The notes beneath the pieces were generated by a model. The model saw only the letters and a program-made list of their open reading frames with translations. It did no database searches and had not been told where the DNA came from. A DNA stretch of 64,000 bases from Dyadobacter fermentans (GTDB lineage: Bacteria; Bacteroidota; Bacteroidia; Cytophagales; Spirosomataceae): positions 124,001 through 188,000 of the forward strand of contig NZ_JAHXBN010000008.1 of NCBI RefSeq assembly GCF_019924045.1, read 5' to 3'. Position 1 is the stretch's first letter; the number at the start of each line of letters is the position of its first letter. The position numbers were made by a program, and so were the translations under genes. Positions 27,890 through 37,439 of the stretch are shown one piece after another.

Positions 27890-30187
27890 ATGATTGAATT
27901 GCAACCCGGAAAGTATCGGCGCACTATTGTCCGTCTCTGGCGGATCGTTGGCCTGGGACTGGGTCTGATCATATTCTACATCGTTGCCGTCAGTTTTAAT
28001 TTTTTGTGGTTGTTCGGCGGTATGCCCGACCTGAAAACGCTCGAAAACCCGAAGAGCGAACTGGCATCGGAGCTCATCAGCGAAGATGGCAAATCGCTGG
28101 GCAAATATTTCTTCGAAAACCGGACGCCGATCGACATTGCGCAGATTTCCCCCAACCTCATCGACGCACTCGTCGCTACGGAGGATGCACGTTTTGTAAA
28201 CCACTCGGGTATTGACCCGCGAAGTCTTGCACGGGTATTTAAAGGCGTCGTTTCGGGGAGTTCCAGCTCCGGGGGCGGTAGTACGCTCACGCAGCAGGTC
28301 GCCAAAAACCTTTTTAACACCCGTTCTGAAGAATATGAAGGATTGCTCGGCAAGATTCCGGTAGTACGCATTGTGATTGCCAAAACGAAGGAGTGGGTGC
28401 TGGCAGTCGTATTGGAGAGGAAGTATACCAAGCAGGAAATCATGCAGATGTACCTCAATACGGTTTCTTTTGGTAACAATACTTACGGTATCAAGGTAGC
28501 TTCCAAAACTTATTTCGATAAGGAGCCCTGGGACCTGAACGTCACCGAAGCGGCATTGCTAGTCGGCATGCTGCAAAACCCGACGTTGTTTAACCCGCTG
28601 CGCTTCCCGACCAATGCATTGAACCGGAGAAATACTGTTCTAGCGCAGATGTATAAATACGATTACATCCGTGAAGAGGATTTTGAGAAATATAAAGAGA
28701 AGTCGCTGGGACTGAATTTCACAGTTGACAGCCATAACACCGGCCTGGCGCCCTATTTCCGCGAGTCTATGCGCGGGTATCTTAAAAGCTGGGTGAAGCT
28801 GTACAATGAAGAGAATGACACCGACCTGGATCTGTATACCAGCGGACTGCGCATTTATACGACCATCGACTCGCGCATGCAGCGTTATCAGGAGGCCGCA
28901 TTGACCGAGCACATGAAAGCACAGCAAAAGCTGTTCGACGAGCACTGGAAAGGCCGTAACCCTTGGACTTTCGACAATGGCAAGGAAATCCCGGGTTTCA
29001 TCACCACCGCCGCAAAGCGCTCCCCGCATTTCATTTCCCTGAAAAGAGACCTGGGCGAGGAGGAAGCATGGAAAATCATGAAGAAACCTTACAAAATGAA
29101 GGTTTTTACCTGGAACGGTGAGAAGGAAGTGACCATGAGCCCCATCGATTCCATTGCTTATTACAAACGCTTCCTGCGCGCGGGCATGATGTCCATGGAC
29201 CCGCGTAACGGGCATGTGAAGGCGTGGGTAGGAGGTATTAATTTTAAATATTTCAAATACGACCACGTAAAACAGGGATCGCGGCAGCCGGGGTCTACAT
29301 TCAAGCCGTTTGTATATGTTTCGGCATTGGATAAAAACTTCCTGACACCTTGCGACCACGTCACCGACCAGCCGGTTTACTTCGGGCTTTCCGATGGCGT
29401 GCCGGGCGGATGGTCACCGAAAAACTCGAACAACAAATACTCCTATCAGTCGCTGTCGCTGCGGCAGGCTTTGGGTAAATCGGTGAACACCGTGAGTGCT
29501 TACCTGATGAAAATGGTACGGCCGAAAGCGGTGGTGGAATATGCGCATAAGCTGGGTATTACTTCCAAATTGCAGGAAGTGCCATCGCTCTGTTTAGGGA
29601 TCAGTGATGTTTCGGTGTATGAAATGGTAGGCGCCTATTGTGCATTCGCGAACGGCGGGCACAGGACGGAGCCGATGACGATCCTGCGCATTGAAGACCG
29701 TTACGGTAATGTGTTGCAGGAGTTCTTCCAGAAACAGAATCAGGAAATCAGTGCCAATATGGCCTATAATATGTTGTACCTGATGCGCGGCGCGGTCGAA
29801 GATCCGGGAGGAACAGCCGGCCGTTTACGTCAATATGGCGTGACCGAAGGGAATGAGATCGCAGCCAAAACAGGTACTACTTCGAACTACTCGGATGGTT
29901 GGTTTATGGGTATGACACAAAACCTGGTGTCGGGTATCTGGGTGGGTGGCGAAGACCGCAGCATTCACTTCCGCACCATTGCCTATGGCCAAGGCGGGCG
30001 CATTGCGATGCCGGCGTGGGGGTTGTTTATGCAAAAGGTATACGCTGACCCAACCCTGGTGCAATACCGCAAAATACCATTTACCAAACCTGAAAATTAC
30101 GTCCGCGAGTGCGGAGGCGTAGCGACGGATAGTACCGATACTTATATTCCGCCATCAAGGTCCGACGACGAAGGCGTGCTATTCTGA
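27890..30187 (+). CDS. Penicillin-binding protein 1A (bifunctional glycosyltransferase/transpeptidase)
   Basis: A class A PBP of 765 residues that polymerises and crosslinks peptidoglycan. It has a membrane anchor near residues 15-40 and a GT51 transglycosylase domain with ALVATEDARFVNHSGID (catalytic glutamate), STLTQQVAKNLF and the second glutamate region. The transpeptidase domain has SxxK in GSTFKPFVY, SxN in KSVNTVSAY and KTG in AAKTGTTSNYSDGWF. All three catalytic motifs are intact. It ends in an acidic tail. It follows the T9SS lipoprotein by 51 bases. Confidence 0.94.
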   Translation: MIELQPGKYRRTIVRLWRIVGLGLGLIIFYIVAVSFNFLWLFGGMPDLKTLENPKSELASELISEDGKSLGKYFFENRTPIDIAQISPNLIDALVATEDARFVNHSGIDPRSLARVFKGVVSGSSSSGGGSTLTQQVAKNLFNTRSEEYEGLLGKIPVVRIVIAKTKEWVLAVVLERKYTKQEIMQMYLNTVSFGNNTYGIKVASKTYFDKEPWDLNVTEAALLVGMLQNPTLFNPLRFPTNALNRRNTVLAQMYKYDYIREEDFEKYKEKSLGLNFTVDSHNTGLAPYFRESMRGYLKSWVKLYNEENDTDLDLYTSGLRIYTTIDSRMQRYQEAALTEHMKAQQKLFDEHWKGRNPWTFDNGKEIPGFITTAAKRSPHFISLKRDLGEEEAWKIMKKPYKMKVFTWNGEKEVTMSPIDSIAYYKRFLRAGMMSMDPRNGHVKAWVGGINFKYFKYDHVKQGSRQPGSTFKPFVYVSALDKNFLTPCDHVTDQPVYFGLSDGVPGGWSPKNSNNKYSYQSLSLRQALGKSVNTVSAYLMKMVRPKAVVEYAHKLGITSKLQEVPSLCLGISDVSVYEMVGAYCAFANGGHRTEPMTILRIEDRYGNVLQEFFQKQNQEISANMAYNMLYLMRGAVEDPGGTAGRLRQYGVTEGNEIAAKTGTTSNYSDGWFMGMTQNLVSGIWVGGEDRSIHFRTIAYGQGGRIAMPAWGLFMQKVYADPTLVQYRKIPFTKPENYVRECGGVATDSTDTYIPPSRSDDEGVLF

Positions 30188-30206
30188 CCCATTTAATCTT
30201 TTGCCC

Positions 30207-31349
30207 GTGAATATTCTCGTTGCCCCTGACAAGTTTCGCGGTTCGCTGGAAGCTGCGGAAGTATGCGATGCCGTTGTCAACGGCATTCAAAAGGCATATC
30301 CCAAGGCGAAAGTGACGGCGATCCCGCTGGCCGACGGCGGCGAAGGGACTTCGAAGATATTGACGCAGCAGGCCAATGGCTCGGAAGTGGCTGTAACCGT
30401 AATGGATCCGCTGAACCGCCCGGTCAAAGCCATCTACGGACTTTCAGAAGATCATCAGGTTGCATTTATTGAAATGGCGGCGGCTTCGGGCCTCGGGTTA
30501 CTGAAAACAGAGGAACGCAATCCGCTTCGTACAAGCACATTTGGTACGGGCCAGCTTATTGTGGATGCATTGGATCGAGGTGTAAAAAAGATCATTCTCG
30601 GAATTGGCGGGAGCGCTACTACCGATGGTGGTATCGGAATGGCCGAAGCGCTTGGTTATGCATTCAAAGATGCCGCAGGGCATACATTGCTGCCGAATGG
30701 TGAATCGCTGGCAAAAATCGCGTCGATCGACTCGCATAATGCTGATCCCCGGCTTGCGTTGGTGTCGGTAATAGTGGCTTGCGATGTGACAAACCCGTTG
30801 TTTGGCAAAGAAGGTGCGGCATTTGTTTACGGCCCGCAGAAGGGGGCCGACCCTGAAATGGTGGTGCAACTCGATCATGGACTCGAAAACCTCGCGCAGG
30901 TAGCCACGCGTGCATTCAGGCGGGACGTGAGCATGGTGCCGGGGGCGGGTGCAGCGGGAGGCCTCGGTGCGGGTTGTATGTGGTTTCTGAATGCGGAACT
31001 GAAAGATGGTATCAGCATTGTGATGGAGCAATGTAATATTGCCTCGCTGGTCGCCCATGCGGATTTGGTGATTACGGGAGAAGGAAAGGTGGACGAGCAG
31101 ACGCTGGCAGGGAAAGTCGTAAAAGGACTGGCAGGGCTATGCAAAAGCCATCATGTGCCGCTGGCCGTTGTTTGCGGCACTTTGCAAATCACCCCGGAAC
31201 AGGCCCGCGCAGTGGGTATTACCTACGCCGTTTCCGTTTTGAACAGGCCCATGGACCTGAATGCTGCCCAGAGCGAGGCATTCCAGCTCGTGAGCGACGC
31301 AACTTTTCAATTGATGCGGTTGTTTTTCTTCAACAGGGGCGCCGTTTAG
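30207..31349 (+). CDS. Glycerate kinase (GarK/GlxK type)
   Basis: A 380-residue type I glycerate kinase (PF02595), which phosphorylates glycerate to 2- or 3-phosphoglycerate. The start MNILVAPDKFRGSLEAAEV, the glycine-rich LADGGEGTS, IGGSATTDGGIGM and the later PGAGAAGGLGAG are typical. Length matches the family (about 380). GTG 30207 is preferred; TTG 30201 would add two residues. No glyoxylate pathway genes are adjacent. Confidence 0.93.
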   Translation: MNILVAPDKFRGSLEAAEVCDAVVNGIQKAYPKAKVTAIPLADGGEGTSKILTQQANGSEVAVTVMDPLNRPVKAIYGLSEDHQVAFIEMAAASGLGLLKTEERNPLRTSTFGTGQLIVDALDRGVKKIILGIGGSATTDGGIGMAEALGYAFKDAAGHTLLPNGESLAKIASIDSHNADPRLALVSVIVACDVTNPLFGKEGAAFVYGPQKGADPEMVVQLDHGLENLAQVATRAFRRDVSMVPGAGAAGGLGAGCMWFLNAELKDGISIVMEQCNIASLVAHADLVITGEGKVDEQTLAGKVVKGLAGLCKSHHVPLAVVCGTLQITPEQARAVGITYAVSVLNRPMDLNAAQSEAFQLVSDATFQLMRLFFFNRGAV

Positions 31350-31365
31350 TCCTAAATCTCATTCA

Positions 31366-33177
31366 ATGTCTGAATTCAATTACAAAGAAGAACTCGCCAA
31401 AATTCCTCTCGATCCCGGTGTGTACCGGTATTTCGATGAAACCGGTGAGGTAATATATGTGGGAAAAGCCAAAAGCCTGCGTAACCGGGTTTCGAGCTAC
31501 TTTTTGAAGAATAACCAGCACGACCGTAAAACCAAACGGCTCGTGAGCCAGATCCGGCGGATCGAATTTACCATCGTTTTGAGCGAATGGGATGCATTGT
31601 TGCTGGAAAACCAGCTGATCAAGCAATTACAGCCCAAATTCAATATTCTGCTTAAAGACGATAAAACCTACCCGTTCATTTGTGTTACCGATGAGCCGTT
31701 CCCGCGCGTGTTCCCGACGCGCAATATGGATCGCACCAAAGGCACTTTTTACGGCCCATTCGCCAATTTACGCTCCATGCACACGCTGCTGGATATGTTC
31801 AAGGCATTGTACCAGATTCGCTCATGCCAGCTGCCGCTAACGAAGTCGAATATAGAGGCCAAAAAATTCAAGGTTTGTCTGGAATACCACATTGGTAACT
31901 GCAAAGGGCCCTGCGAAGGTTTGCAAGGGGAGGATGAATACAATGCGGAGATCGAGCAGGTGCATAATATATTGAAAGGCAATTTGTCGTCGCCGCAGCA
32001 GTATTTCAAAGAGAAAATGCTCGAAGCGGCAGAGCAAATGGCGTTCGAGAAGGCTCATGCCTGGAAGACGAAGATCGAGCATTTGTCTAATTTCCAGAGC
32101 AAGGCGACGGTTATTAACCCCCGGATCGGTAATATAGATGTTCTCACGATCGTATCCGACGAGGAAGCTGCCTATCTGAACTTCATGAAGATCAAGGAAG
32201 GCTACATGGTGGCCACGCAGACGTTGGAAGTGAAGAAGAAACTCGACGAAAGCGATATGGAAATCCTCTCGATGATGATTGTAGAAATGCGCTCTACCTA
32301 TGGCTCGGAGGCGAGAGAACTGGTTTCTAATCTGAAACCGGACCTCGATATGCGGCTCGAAGTGACTGTCCCGCAGATCGGCGATAAGAAGAAGCTCCTG
32401 GATATGTCCATGAAAAATGTGATGTATTTCAGAAGGGAAAGAACCGAGCGGCGTGAAGTGGAAGCATCGGCCACAACTTCTAAAAAAGACCGGGTACTGA
32501 TCCGTTTGAAAGCCGATTTGCAGATCAAAACACTGCCAAGGCATATAGAGTGTTTCGATAACTCGAACATCCAGGGGACCAACCCGGTGGCGTCGATGGT
32601 GTGTTTCAAGGATGGAAAGGCGTCGAAAAAGGATTACCGCCATTTCAATATCAAAACCGTAATAGGCCCGAACGACTTTGCTTCGATGAATGAGATCGTT
32701 TCACGCCGGTACTTACGCCTGATCGCCGAAGAGCAGCCATTGCCTGATCTGATCGTGATCGACGGCGGTAAGGGGCAGCTGGGTGCGGCTTGCGATGCAT
32801 TGAAAAGCCTAGGCATTTACGGCCAGGTACCCATTATTGGTATTGCCAAAAGGTTGGAGGAAATCTATTTTCCGGAAGACCCATTGCCTTTGTATATCGA
32901 CAAAAGATCGGAATCTTTAAAACTGATCCAGCAGATCCGCGACGAAGCACACCGGTTCGCGATCACTTTCCACCGCGACAAACGCAGCAAGGCCAGCCTG
33001 GTAAGCGAGCTGGAAGGCGTTGTGGGTGTCGGAAAAGTAACGGCCACCAAACTTTTGAAGCATTTCGGCTCCGTGCGCGCGATACGTGAGAGCTCGGTCG
33101 AAACGCTGACGGACCTTATCGGCCTCGATCGGGCGAAGAAGGTAAGGGCCTATTTCGATACCATGGCCGGCGATTAA
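31366..33177 (+). CDS. uvrC: Excinuclease ABC subunit UvrC
   Basis: UvrC makes both incisions in nucleotide excision repair. The 603-residue protein has the GIY-YIG nuclease domain at residues about 15-95 (GVYRYFDETGEVIYVGKAKSLRNRVSSY), a UVR segment near 205-235 that binds UvrB, the RNase-H-like C-terminal nuclease domain (ECFDNSNIQG, VIDGGKGQLGAA) and tandem helix-hairpin-helix motifs at the end (GVGKVTATKLLKHFGS). All catalytic regions seem intact. The stop overlaps the stop of the convergent HI0933 gene. Confidence 0.97.
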   Translation: MSEFNYKEELAKIPLDPGVYRYFDETGEVIYVGKAKSLRNRVSSYFLKNNQHDRKTKRLVSQIRRIEFTIVLSEWDALLLENQLIKQLQPKFNILLKDDKTYPFICVTDEPFPRVFPTRNMDRTKGTFYGPFANLRSMHTLLDMFKALYQIRSCQLPLTKSNIEAKKFKVCLEYHIGNCKGPCEGLQGEDEYNAEIEQVHNILKGNLSSPQQYFKEKMLEAAEQMAFEKAHAWKTKIEHLSNFQSKATVINPRIGNIDVLTIVSDEEAAYLNFMKIKEGYMVATQTLEVKKKLDESDMEILSMMIVEMRSTYGSEARELVSNLKPDLDMRLEVTVPQIGDKKKLLDMSMKNVMYFRRERTERREVEASATTSKKDRVLIRLKADLQIKTLPRHIECFDNSNIQGTNPVASMVCFKDGKASKKDYRHFNIKTVIGPNDFASMNEIVSRRYLRLIAEEQPLPDLIVIDGGKGQLGAACDALKSLGIYGQVPIIGIAKRLEEIYFPEDPLPLYIDKRSESLKLIQQIRDEAHRFAITFHRDKRSKASLVSELEGVVGVGKVTATKLLKHFGSVRAIRESSVETLTDLIGLDRAKKVRAYFDTMAGD

Positions 33178-34388
33178 CGACCGATATTCTTTCCCACAAT
33201 ATAACCCGTCGTCCAGGCATTCTGGAAATTGAAACCACCGGTAATGCCGTCGACGTCCATTACTTCTCCGGCAAAGAAAAGGCCGGGCAGGGAGCGGCTT
33301 TGCAATGTTTCCGGGTCAATATCTGCTAATGCAATACCGCCGCAGGTCACGAATTCTTCTTTAAAAGTGGTTTTGCCTTTCACTTCATACTGGCTGTTGG
33401 TGAGCAGTTCGGTCATGCGGTTCAATACCTTATGGCTTGCATCGCCCCAGCGCAGCGTATCGGCGATTTCTGCTTTTTCGGTGAATGCTTTCCAGAGCCG
33501 CGAAGGTAATCCGAACCTGGTGTGGGAAGCGATTTGCTGCCTGGTCGTATTCGTTTTTTCGGTAAGTAAAAAGTCGCGCACCTCCTGCTCCTTCATATCC
33601 GGCAGCCAGTTGATCCGGGATGTAAAATGATAATTCTTTTCGGCGAGGTCACGCGCGCCCCAGGCCGAGAGTTTCAGCACCGCCGGCCCGCTGAAACCCC
33701 AATGCGTGATGAGCAGCGGCCCACGCCATTCATGCTTGGTACCCGCTATTTTGACCAATGCATCCTTCACAGCAACACCGGCCAGCGGCAATAAGTAGTT
33801 GTCGGGCGTATTGAAAGTAAAAAGCGAAGGCAGGGGCGGTACGATCGCGTGCCGGTGTTCCTCCAACCAATCGAAACTCTCCGCTCTCGGATAGCCTCCG
33901 GTGGCGATCAACAGGCGATCGGTTGAAATGGGTTCTCCATTGACGATCTTCAAATGAAATGCATCGCCCTTTTTTTCAAAAGAATCTACATGTACGCTCG
34001 TCCTGATCTCGATATTCAAGTTGCGCGCTGTTTTAACGAGGCACTCAATAATTGTATGCGATGAATCCGAGATGGGAAACATCCGCCCGTCGGCTTCGGT
34101 TTTGAGTGTAACGCCTCTTTTTTCAAACCATGCCACTGTTGCGTCGGCACCGAAATGCGGCAGGAGTTTGCGGAGGAGCTTTTCTCCGCGCGGGTAATTT
34201 TTGATGAAATGGCGCAACTCGTGGGGCCGGTGCGTGACGTTGCACCTGCCGCCGCCGGAAATGCGGACCTTGTTAAGGACCGTCCTGCTCTTTTCAAGAA
34301 TGGTAATGCGAGCGTCCGGAAACGTCTCTGCCGCGGTAATCGCCGCCATAAAACCCGAGGCGCCGCCGCCCACAATGGTAATCGTCAT
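33174..34388 (-). CDS. NAD(P)/FAD-dependent oxidoreductase, HI0933/YhiN family
   Basis: A 404-residue flavoprotein of the BaiN/HI0933 family. The N-terminus MTITIVGGGASGFMAAITAAE is the FAD-binding GxGxxG fold. Next come KVRISGGGRCNVTHR and the C-terminal GLFFAGEVMDVDGITGGFNFQNAWTTG, both diagnostic. Start ATG 34388 is supported by this motif; an upstream in-frame start would add ten residues. Function is unknown for most members; one relative (BaiN) acts on bile acids. The gene end overlaps uvrC by four bases (TTAA). Confidence 0.92.
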   Translation of the reverse strand: MTITIVGGGASGFMAAITAAETFPDARITILEKSRTVLNKVRISGGGRCNVTHRPHELRHFIKNYPRGEKLLRKLLPHFGADATVAWFEKRGVTLKTEADGRMFPISDSSHTIIECLVKTARNLNIEIRTSVHVDSFEKKGDAFHLKIVNGEPISTDRLLIATGGYPRAESFDWLEEHRHAIVPPLPSLFTFNTPDNYLLPLAGVAVKDALVKIAGTKHEWRGPLLITHWGFSGPAVLKLSAWGARDLAEKNYHFTSRINWLPDMKEQEVRDFLLTEKTNTTRQQIASHTRFGLPSRLWKAFTEKAEIADTLRWGDASHKVLNRMTELLTNSQYEVKGKTTFKEEFVTCGGIALADIDPETLQSRSLPGLFFAGEVMDVDGITGGFNFQNAWTTGYIVGKNIGR

Positions 34389-34500
34389 AATGCCTGATTT
34401 GTCCCACAAAAATGACATGCAAGTTTTAAAAACTGCAATTTCTTTTTCTATCTTTCAAAATAGCTTCAAAAATTTCAACTAAAACCATTTTAAACTATAC

Positions 34501-35562
34501 ATGCAAAAAGTACTTGTGATCGGATTAGGAAAAGTGGGCTCACTCGTCGCGACTTTGCTGAGCAAACGTTTCCAGGTAACCGGGGTCGATAAGGCCCAGC
34601 CGGCTGTGCAACTGCCCTTCGAGGTCGTGGCCGGTGATGTGAACGACGGCGCATTTCTGGATAAGGCATTGGCCGGTTTCGACGCGGTGGTATCCTGTAT
34701 GCCCTATAATCTCAACCTGCCCATCGCGCAGCGCGCACACAAGGCAGGCATCCATTATTTCGACCTTACGGAGGACGTACCTACGACGTCGGCGATCCGT
34801 GAAATGGCCAAAGACAGCCGCAGCGTGCTTGCACCCCAATGCGGGCTGGCGCCGGGCTTTATTGGTATTGTGGGCATGGATCTGGCCAAACGTTTTACCA
34901 AAATCCGCGACATAGAACTTCGCGTAGGCGCCTTGCCACGCTACCCGAACGGGCAGATGGGTTACTCATTCACGTGGTCGCCCGCGGGTGTAGTGAACGA
35001 GTACCTGAACGACGCCGAGGTGATCCACAACGGCGTCCGCAAGATGGTACCATCGCTGGAAGGTATCGAAATGATCAATATCGAAGGGCAGGAATTCGAG
35101 GCGTTCAGTACTTCCGGCGGGCTTGCCACCATGTGCGAAACGCTTGAAGGGAAGGTAGATACATTGAACTATAAAACCATTCGTTACCCGGGGCATTGCA
35201 ATCTGATGCGTTTTGTGCTGTACGAGCTGTGCCTGAAAGATAAGCGTGCATTGGTGGAGGAAATCCTGACGGAGGCCAAGCCGCCCGTGCAGCAGGACGT
35301 GGTGTATGTATATGCGGTGGTGGAAGGCTGGAAAGGCAACCACCTCGAAAGAGAAGAGTTTTACCAGGCTTATCACCCTATTCAGATAGACGGCCAGCAT
35401 TGGCGGGCCATTTCCTGGACCACGGCGGCATCCATTGCGTCGGTGGTGGAAATGGTGGCCGATGGCGTGTTGCCCGGAAGCGGGTTTATCCGGCAGGAAG
35501 ACATTGGGCTGGATGATTTTTTCAAGACGATGAATGGACAGTTTTTTAAGAATGTAGAGTGA
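34501..35562 (+). CDS. Saccharopine dehydrogenase/lysine 6-dehydrogenase family protein
   Basis: A 353-residue NAD(P)-binding protein of the saccharopine dehydrogenase family. The Rossmann motif VIGLGKVGSLVA starts the protein; the CGLAPGFIGIVGMDLA and PGHCNLMRFVL blocks are typical. Length fits the lysine 6-dehydrogenase/saccharopine reductase branch, not the bifunctional LKR/SDH. It is six bases upstream of an alpha-aminoadipate semialdehyde dehydrogenase-like gene, so the pair probably converts lysine (or saccharopine) through aminoadipate semialdehyde to aminoadipate. This pathway call is inference from the pairing. Confidence 0.85.
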   Translation: MQKVLVIGLGKVGSLVATLLSKRFQVTGVDKAQPAVQLPFEVVAGDVNDGAFLDKALAGFDAVVSCMPYNLNLPIAQRAHKAGIHYFDLTEDVPTTSAIREMAKDSRSVLAPQCGLAPGFIGIVGMDLAKRFTKIRDIELRVGALPRYPNGQMGYSFTWSPAGVVNEYLNDAEVIHNGVRKMVPSLEGIEMINIEGQEFEAFSTSGGLATMCETLEGKVDTLNYKTIRYPGHCNLMRFVLYELCLKDKRALVEEILTEAKPPVQQDVVYVYAVVEGWKGNHLEREEFYQAYHPIQIDGQHWRAISWTTAASIASVVEMVADGVLPGSGFIRQEDIGLDDFFKTMNGQFFKNVE

Positions 35563-35568
35563 GGAAGT

Positions 35569-37107
35569 ATGAAAGGAATCGATTTAATTCTTGAAAAACT
35601 AGGCATTAAGGACGTCAGTCATGGCGTAACTACCGGGCAATTGAGCTGGGAAAGCGGCGGTGCGTTGCTGGAATCGTTTTCACCGGTGGACGGCCGTAAA
35701 ATCGGTGCGGTAATGCAAGCCTCGCGTGGCGATTACGACCGTGCGGTGGAAGCCGCTTCGCTCGCATTCAAAACCTGGCGGAGCTTACCCGCACCCAAAC
35801 GCGGCGAAATTGTGCGGCAAATGGGGGTGAAGCTTCGTGAATGTAAGCAGGAGCTGGGCACGCTCGTCAGCTATGAAATGGGGAAGAGCTTGCAGGAGGG
35901 GCTCGGGGAGGTCCAGGAAATGATCGACATCTGCGATTTCGCCACTGGACTTTCCCGCCAACTTTACGGCCTTACCATGCATAGCGAGCGCCCGCAGCAT
36001 CGCATGTATGAGCAATGGCATCCGCTGGGCGTCGTAGGCATTATTTCGGCATTCAATTTCCCGGTGGCTGTATGGTCGTGGAACTCGATGATCGCGTGGG
36101 TGTGCGGGAATGTGTGTGTGTGGAAGCCTTCGGAAAAAACGCCTCTCACGGCGATTGCCTGCCAGCATATTATTCAGGATGTTTTAAAAGACAATAGTGT
36201 ACCGGAAGGCGTATCGTGCATTGTTTCCGGCGGGCGTGATGTGGGCGAATGGCTTGCGCAGGATCCGCGGGTCGCATTGGTATCCGCTACCGGCAGCATT
36301 CCGATGGGCCGTTCGGTAGGAGAGGCAGTTGCCCGCAGATTGGGAAAGAGCCTGCTCGAATTGGGGGGGAACAATGCGATTATCGTAACACCGACGGCCG
36401 ATTTGAAAGTTGCCATTCCGGCGATCGTTTTCGGCGCAGTAGGGACGGCCGGCCAACGCTGCACCTCAACGCGCCGGTTAATTGTGCATGATTCGATATT
36501 TGAGGAGGTAAAGAACCGCTTGGCAAAGGCATATGGCCAGTTGAAAATCGGGAACCCGCTGGATCCGGGTATTCACGTAGGACCTTTGATCGATCAGCAG
36601 GCGGTAGCGCAATACCGGAATGCCGTAGAACAGATCAAACAGGCCGGAGGCTCGTTTGTGGTAGCGCCTGGTGTGCCGGAAGGTGATCAGTATGCATCAG
36701 GTTGTTATGTTACGCCTTGCATTGCGGAGGTAGAAAACCATTGGGAGATCGTTCAGCATGAAACATTTGCGCCGATCCTGTACCTGATCCGTTATAACGA
36801 TGCGGACGAAGCCATCGCGCTGCAAAATGATGTGCCGCAAGGACTTTCGTCAGCCATTTTCACCAACGACCTGCGTGATGCCGAGCGGTTCCTGTCGTTC
36901 GGGGGGTCCGACTGCGGCATTGCGAATGTCAACATCGGGACTTCCGGTGCGGAGATCGGAGGCGCGTTTGGTGGTGAAAAAGAGACCGGTGGCGGGCGTG
37001 AATCAGGCTCGGATGCCTGGAAAGCTTATATGCGGCGCCAAACTAATACGATCAATTACGGCACCGCATTGCCCCTGGCGCAGGGAATAAAGTTTGAAAT
37101 TGAGTGA
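35569..37107 (+). CDS. Aldehyde dehydrogenase, alpha-aminoadipate semialdehyde dehydrogenase (ALDH7) type
   Basis: A 512-residue aldehyde dehydrogenase. The catalytic cysteine is in TAGQRCTSTRRL and the glutamate in LLELGGNNAIIV. IISAFNFPVAVWSWN and WKPSEKTPLTAIA are characteristic of the ALDH7 (antiquitin/AmaDH) branch, which oxidises aminoadipate semialdehyde in lysine breakdown. Length fits. It follows the saccharopine-dehydrogenase-family gene with a six-base gap and probably forms a transcription unit with it. A promoter for the next operon overlaps its 3' end. Confidence 0.92.
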   Translation: MKGIDLILEKLGIKDVSHGVTTGQLSWESGGALLESFSPVDGRKIGAVMQASRGDYDRAVEAASLAFKTWRSLPAPKRGEIVRQMGVKLRECKQELGTLVSYEMGKSLQEGLGEVQEMIDICDFATGLSRQLYGLTMHSERPQHRMYEQWHPLGVVGIISAFNFPVAVWSWNSMIAWVCGNVCVWKPSEKTPLTAIACQHIIQDVLKDNSVPEGVSCIVSGGRDVGEWLAQDPRVALVSATGSIPMGRSVGEAVARRLGKSLLELGGNNAIIVTPTADLKVAIPAIVFGAVGTAGQRCTSTRRLIVHDSIFEEVKNRLAKAYGQLKIGNPLDPGIHVGPLIDQQAVAQYRNAVEQIKQAGGSFVVAPGVPEGDQYASGCYVTPCIAEVENHWEIVQHETFAPILYLIRYNDADEAIALQNDVPQGLSSAIFTNDLRDAERFLSFGGSDCGIANVNIGTSGAEIGGAFGGEKETGGGRESGSDAWKAYMRRQTNTINYGTALPLAQGIKFEIE

Positions 37108-37125
37108 TTAAAATGCCTAACTTTG
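37093..37125 (+). promoter_or_regulatory. Bacteroidota promoter for the PqqD/B2/kinase/nucleotidyltransferase operon
   Basis: A -33 TTTG (37093-37096) and a -7 TAACTTTG (37118-37125) are separated by 21 bases, a close fit to the sigma-ABfr consensus TTTG-N19-21-TAnnTTTG. The -33 box overlaps the end of the aldehyde dehydrogenase gene. The expected transcript start is near 37132, about 40 bases before ATG 37170. The four-gene operon therefore has its own promoter. Confidence 0.75.
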
Positions 37126-37169
37126 TACAATTCGATTGCACATTATACTTTCAGATTTAATTTTTCAGA

Positions 37170-37436
37170 ATGAAATACCAGCTTACATCAGAACAGATAT
37201 CGTCCAAAGTTGCAGGGGAAACAGTCATTCTCAATCACAGCAAAGGAGCTTATTACGGTCTGGATGAAGTGGGGGTGCTCATTTGGGAAACATTAGAGGA
37301 AGGGCCGCAATCGATCGAAGCATTGTGCGACGTGGTGATCGGCGAGTATGATGTCGACGCCGACACTTGCAAGCGCGATATCGAGGGGTTGTTGAAGGAT
37401 TTGATCTCCGAGAGGCTGGTTGAAATAATCAAATAG
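37170..37436 (+). CDS. PqqD family (lasso B1-like) peptide-recognition protein
   Basis: An 88-residue PqqD-family protein. The pattern HSKGAYYGLDEVGVLIWETLEEG is the hallmark of the RiPP recognition element (RRE) that binds leader peptides in PQQ, radical-SAM and lasso peptide pathways. In lasso clusters the stand-alone version is B1. Next to it lies a B2-like protease, so it probably hands a precursor to that enzyme. No precursor is found within the operon. The family call is strong; the substrate is unknown. Confidence 0.88.
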   Translation: MKYQLTSEQISSKVAGETVILNHSKGAYYGLDEVGVLIWETLEEGPQSIEALCDVVIGEYDVDADTCKRDIEGLLKDLISERLVEIIK

Positions 37437-37439
37437 ATT

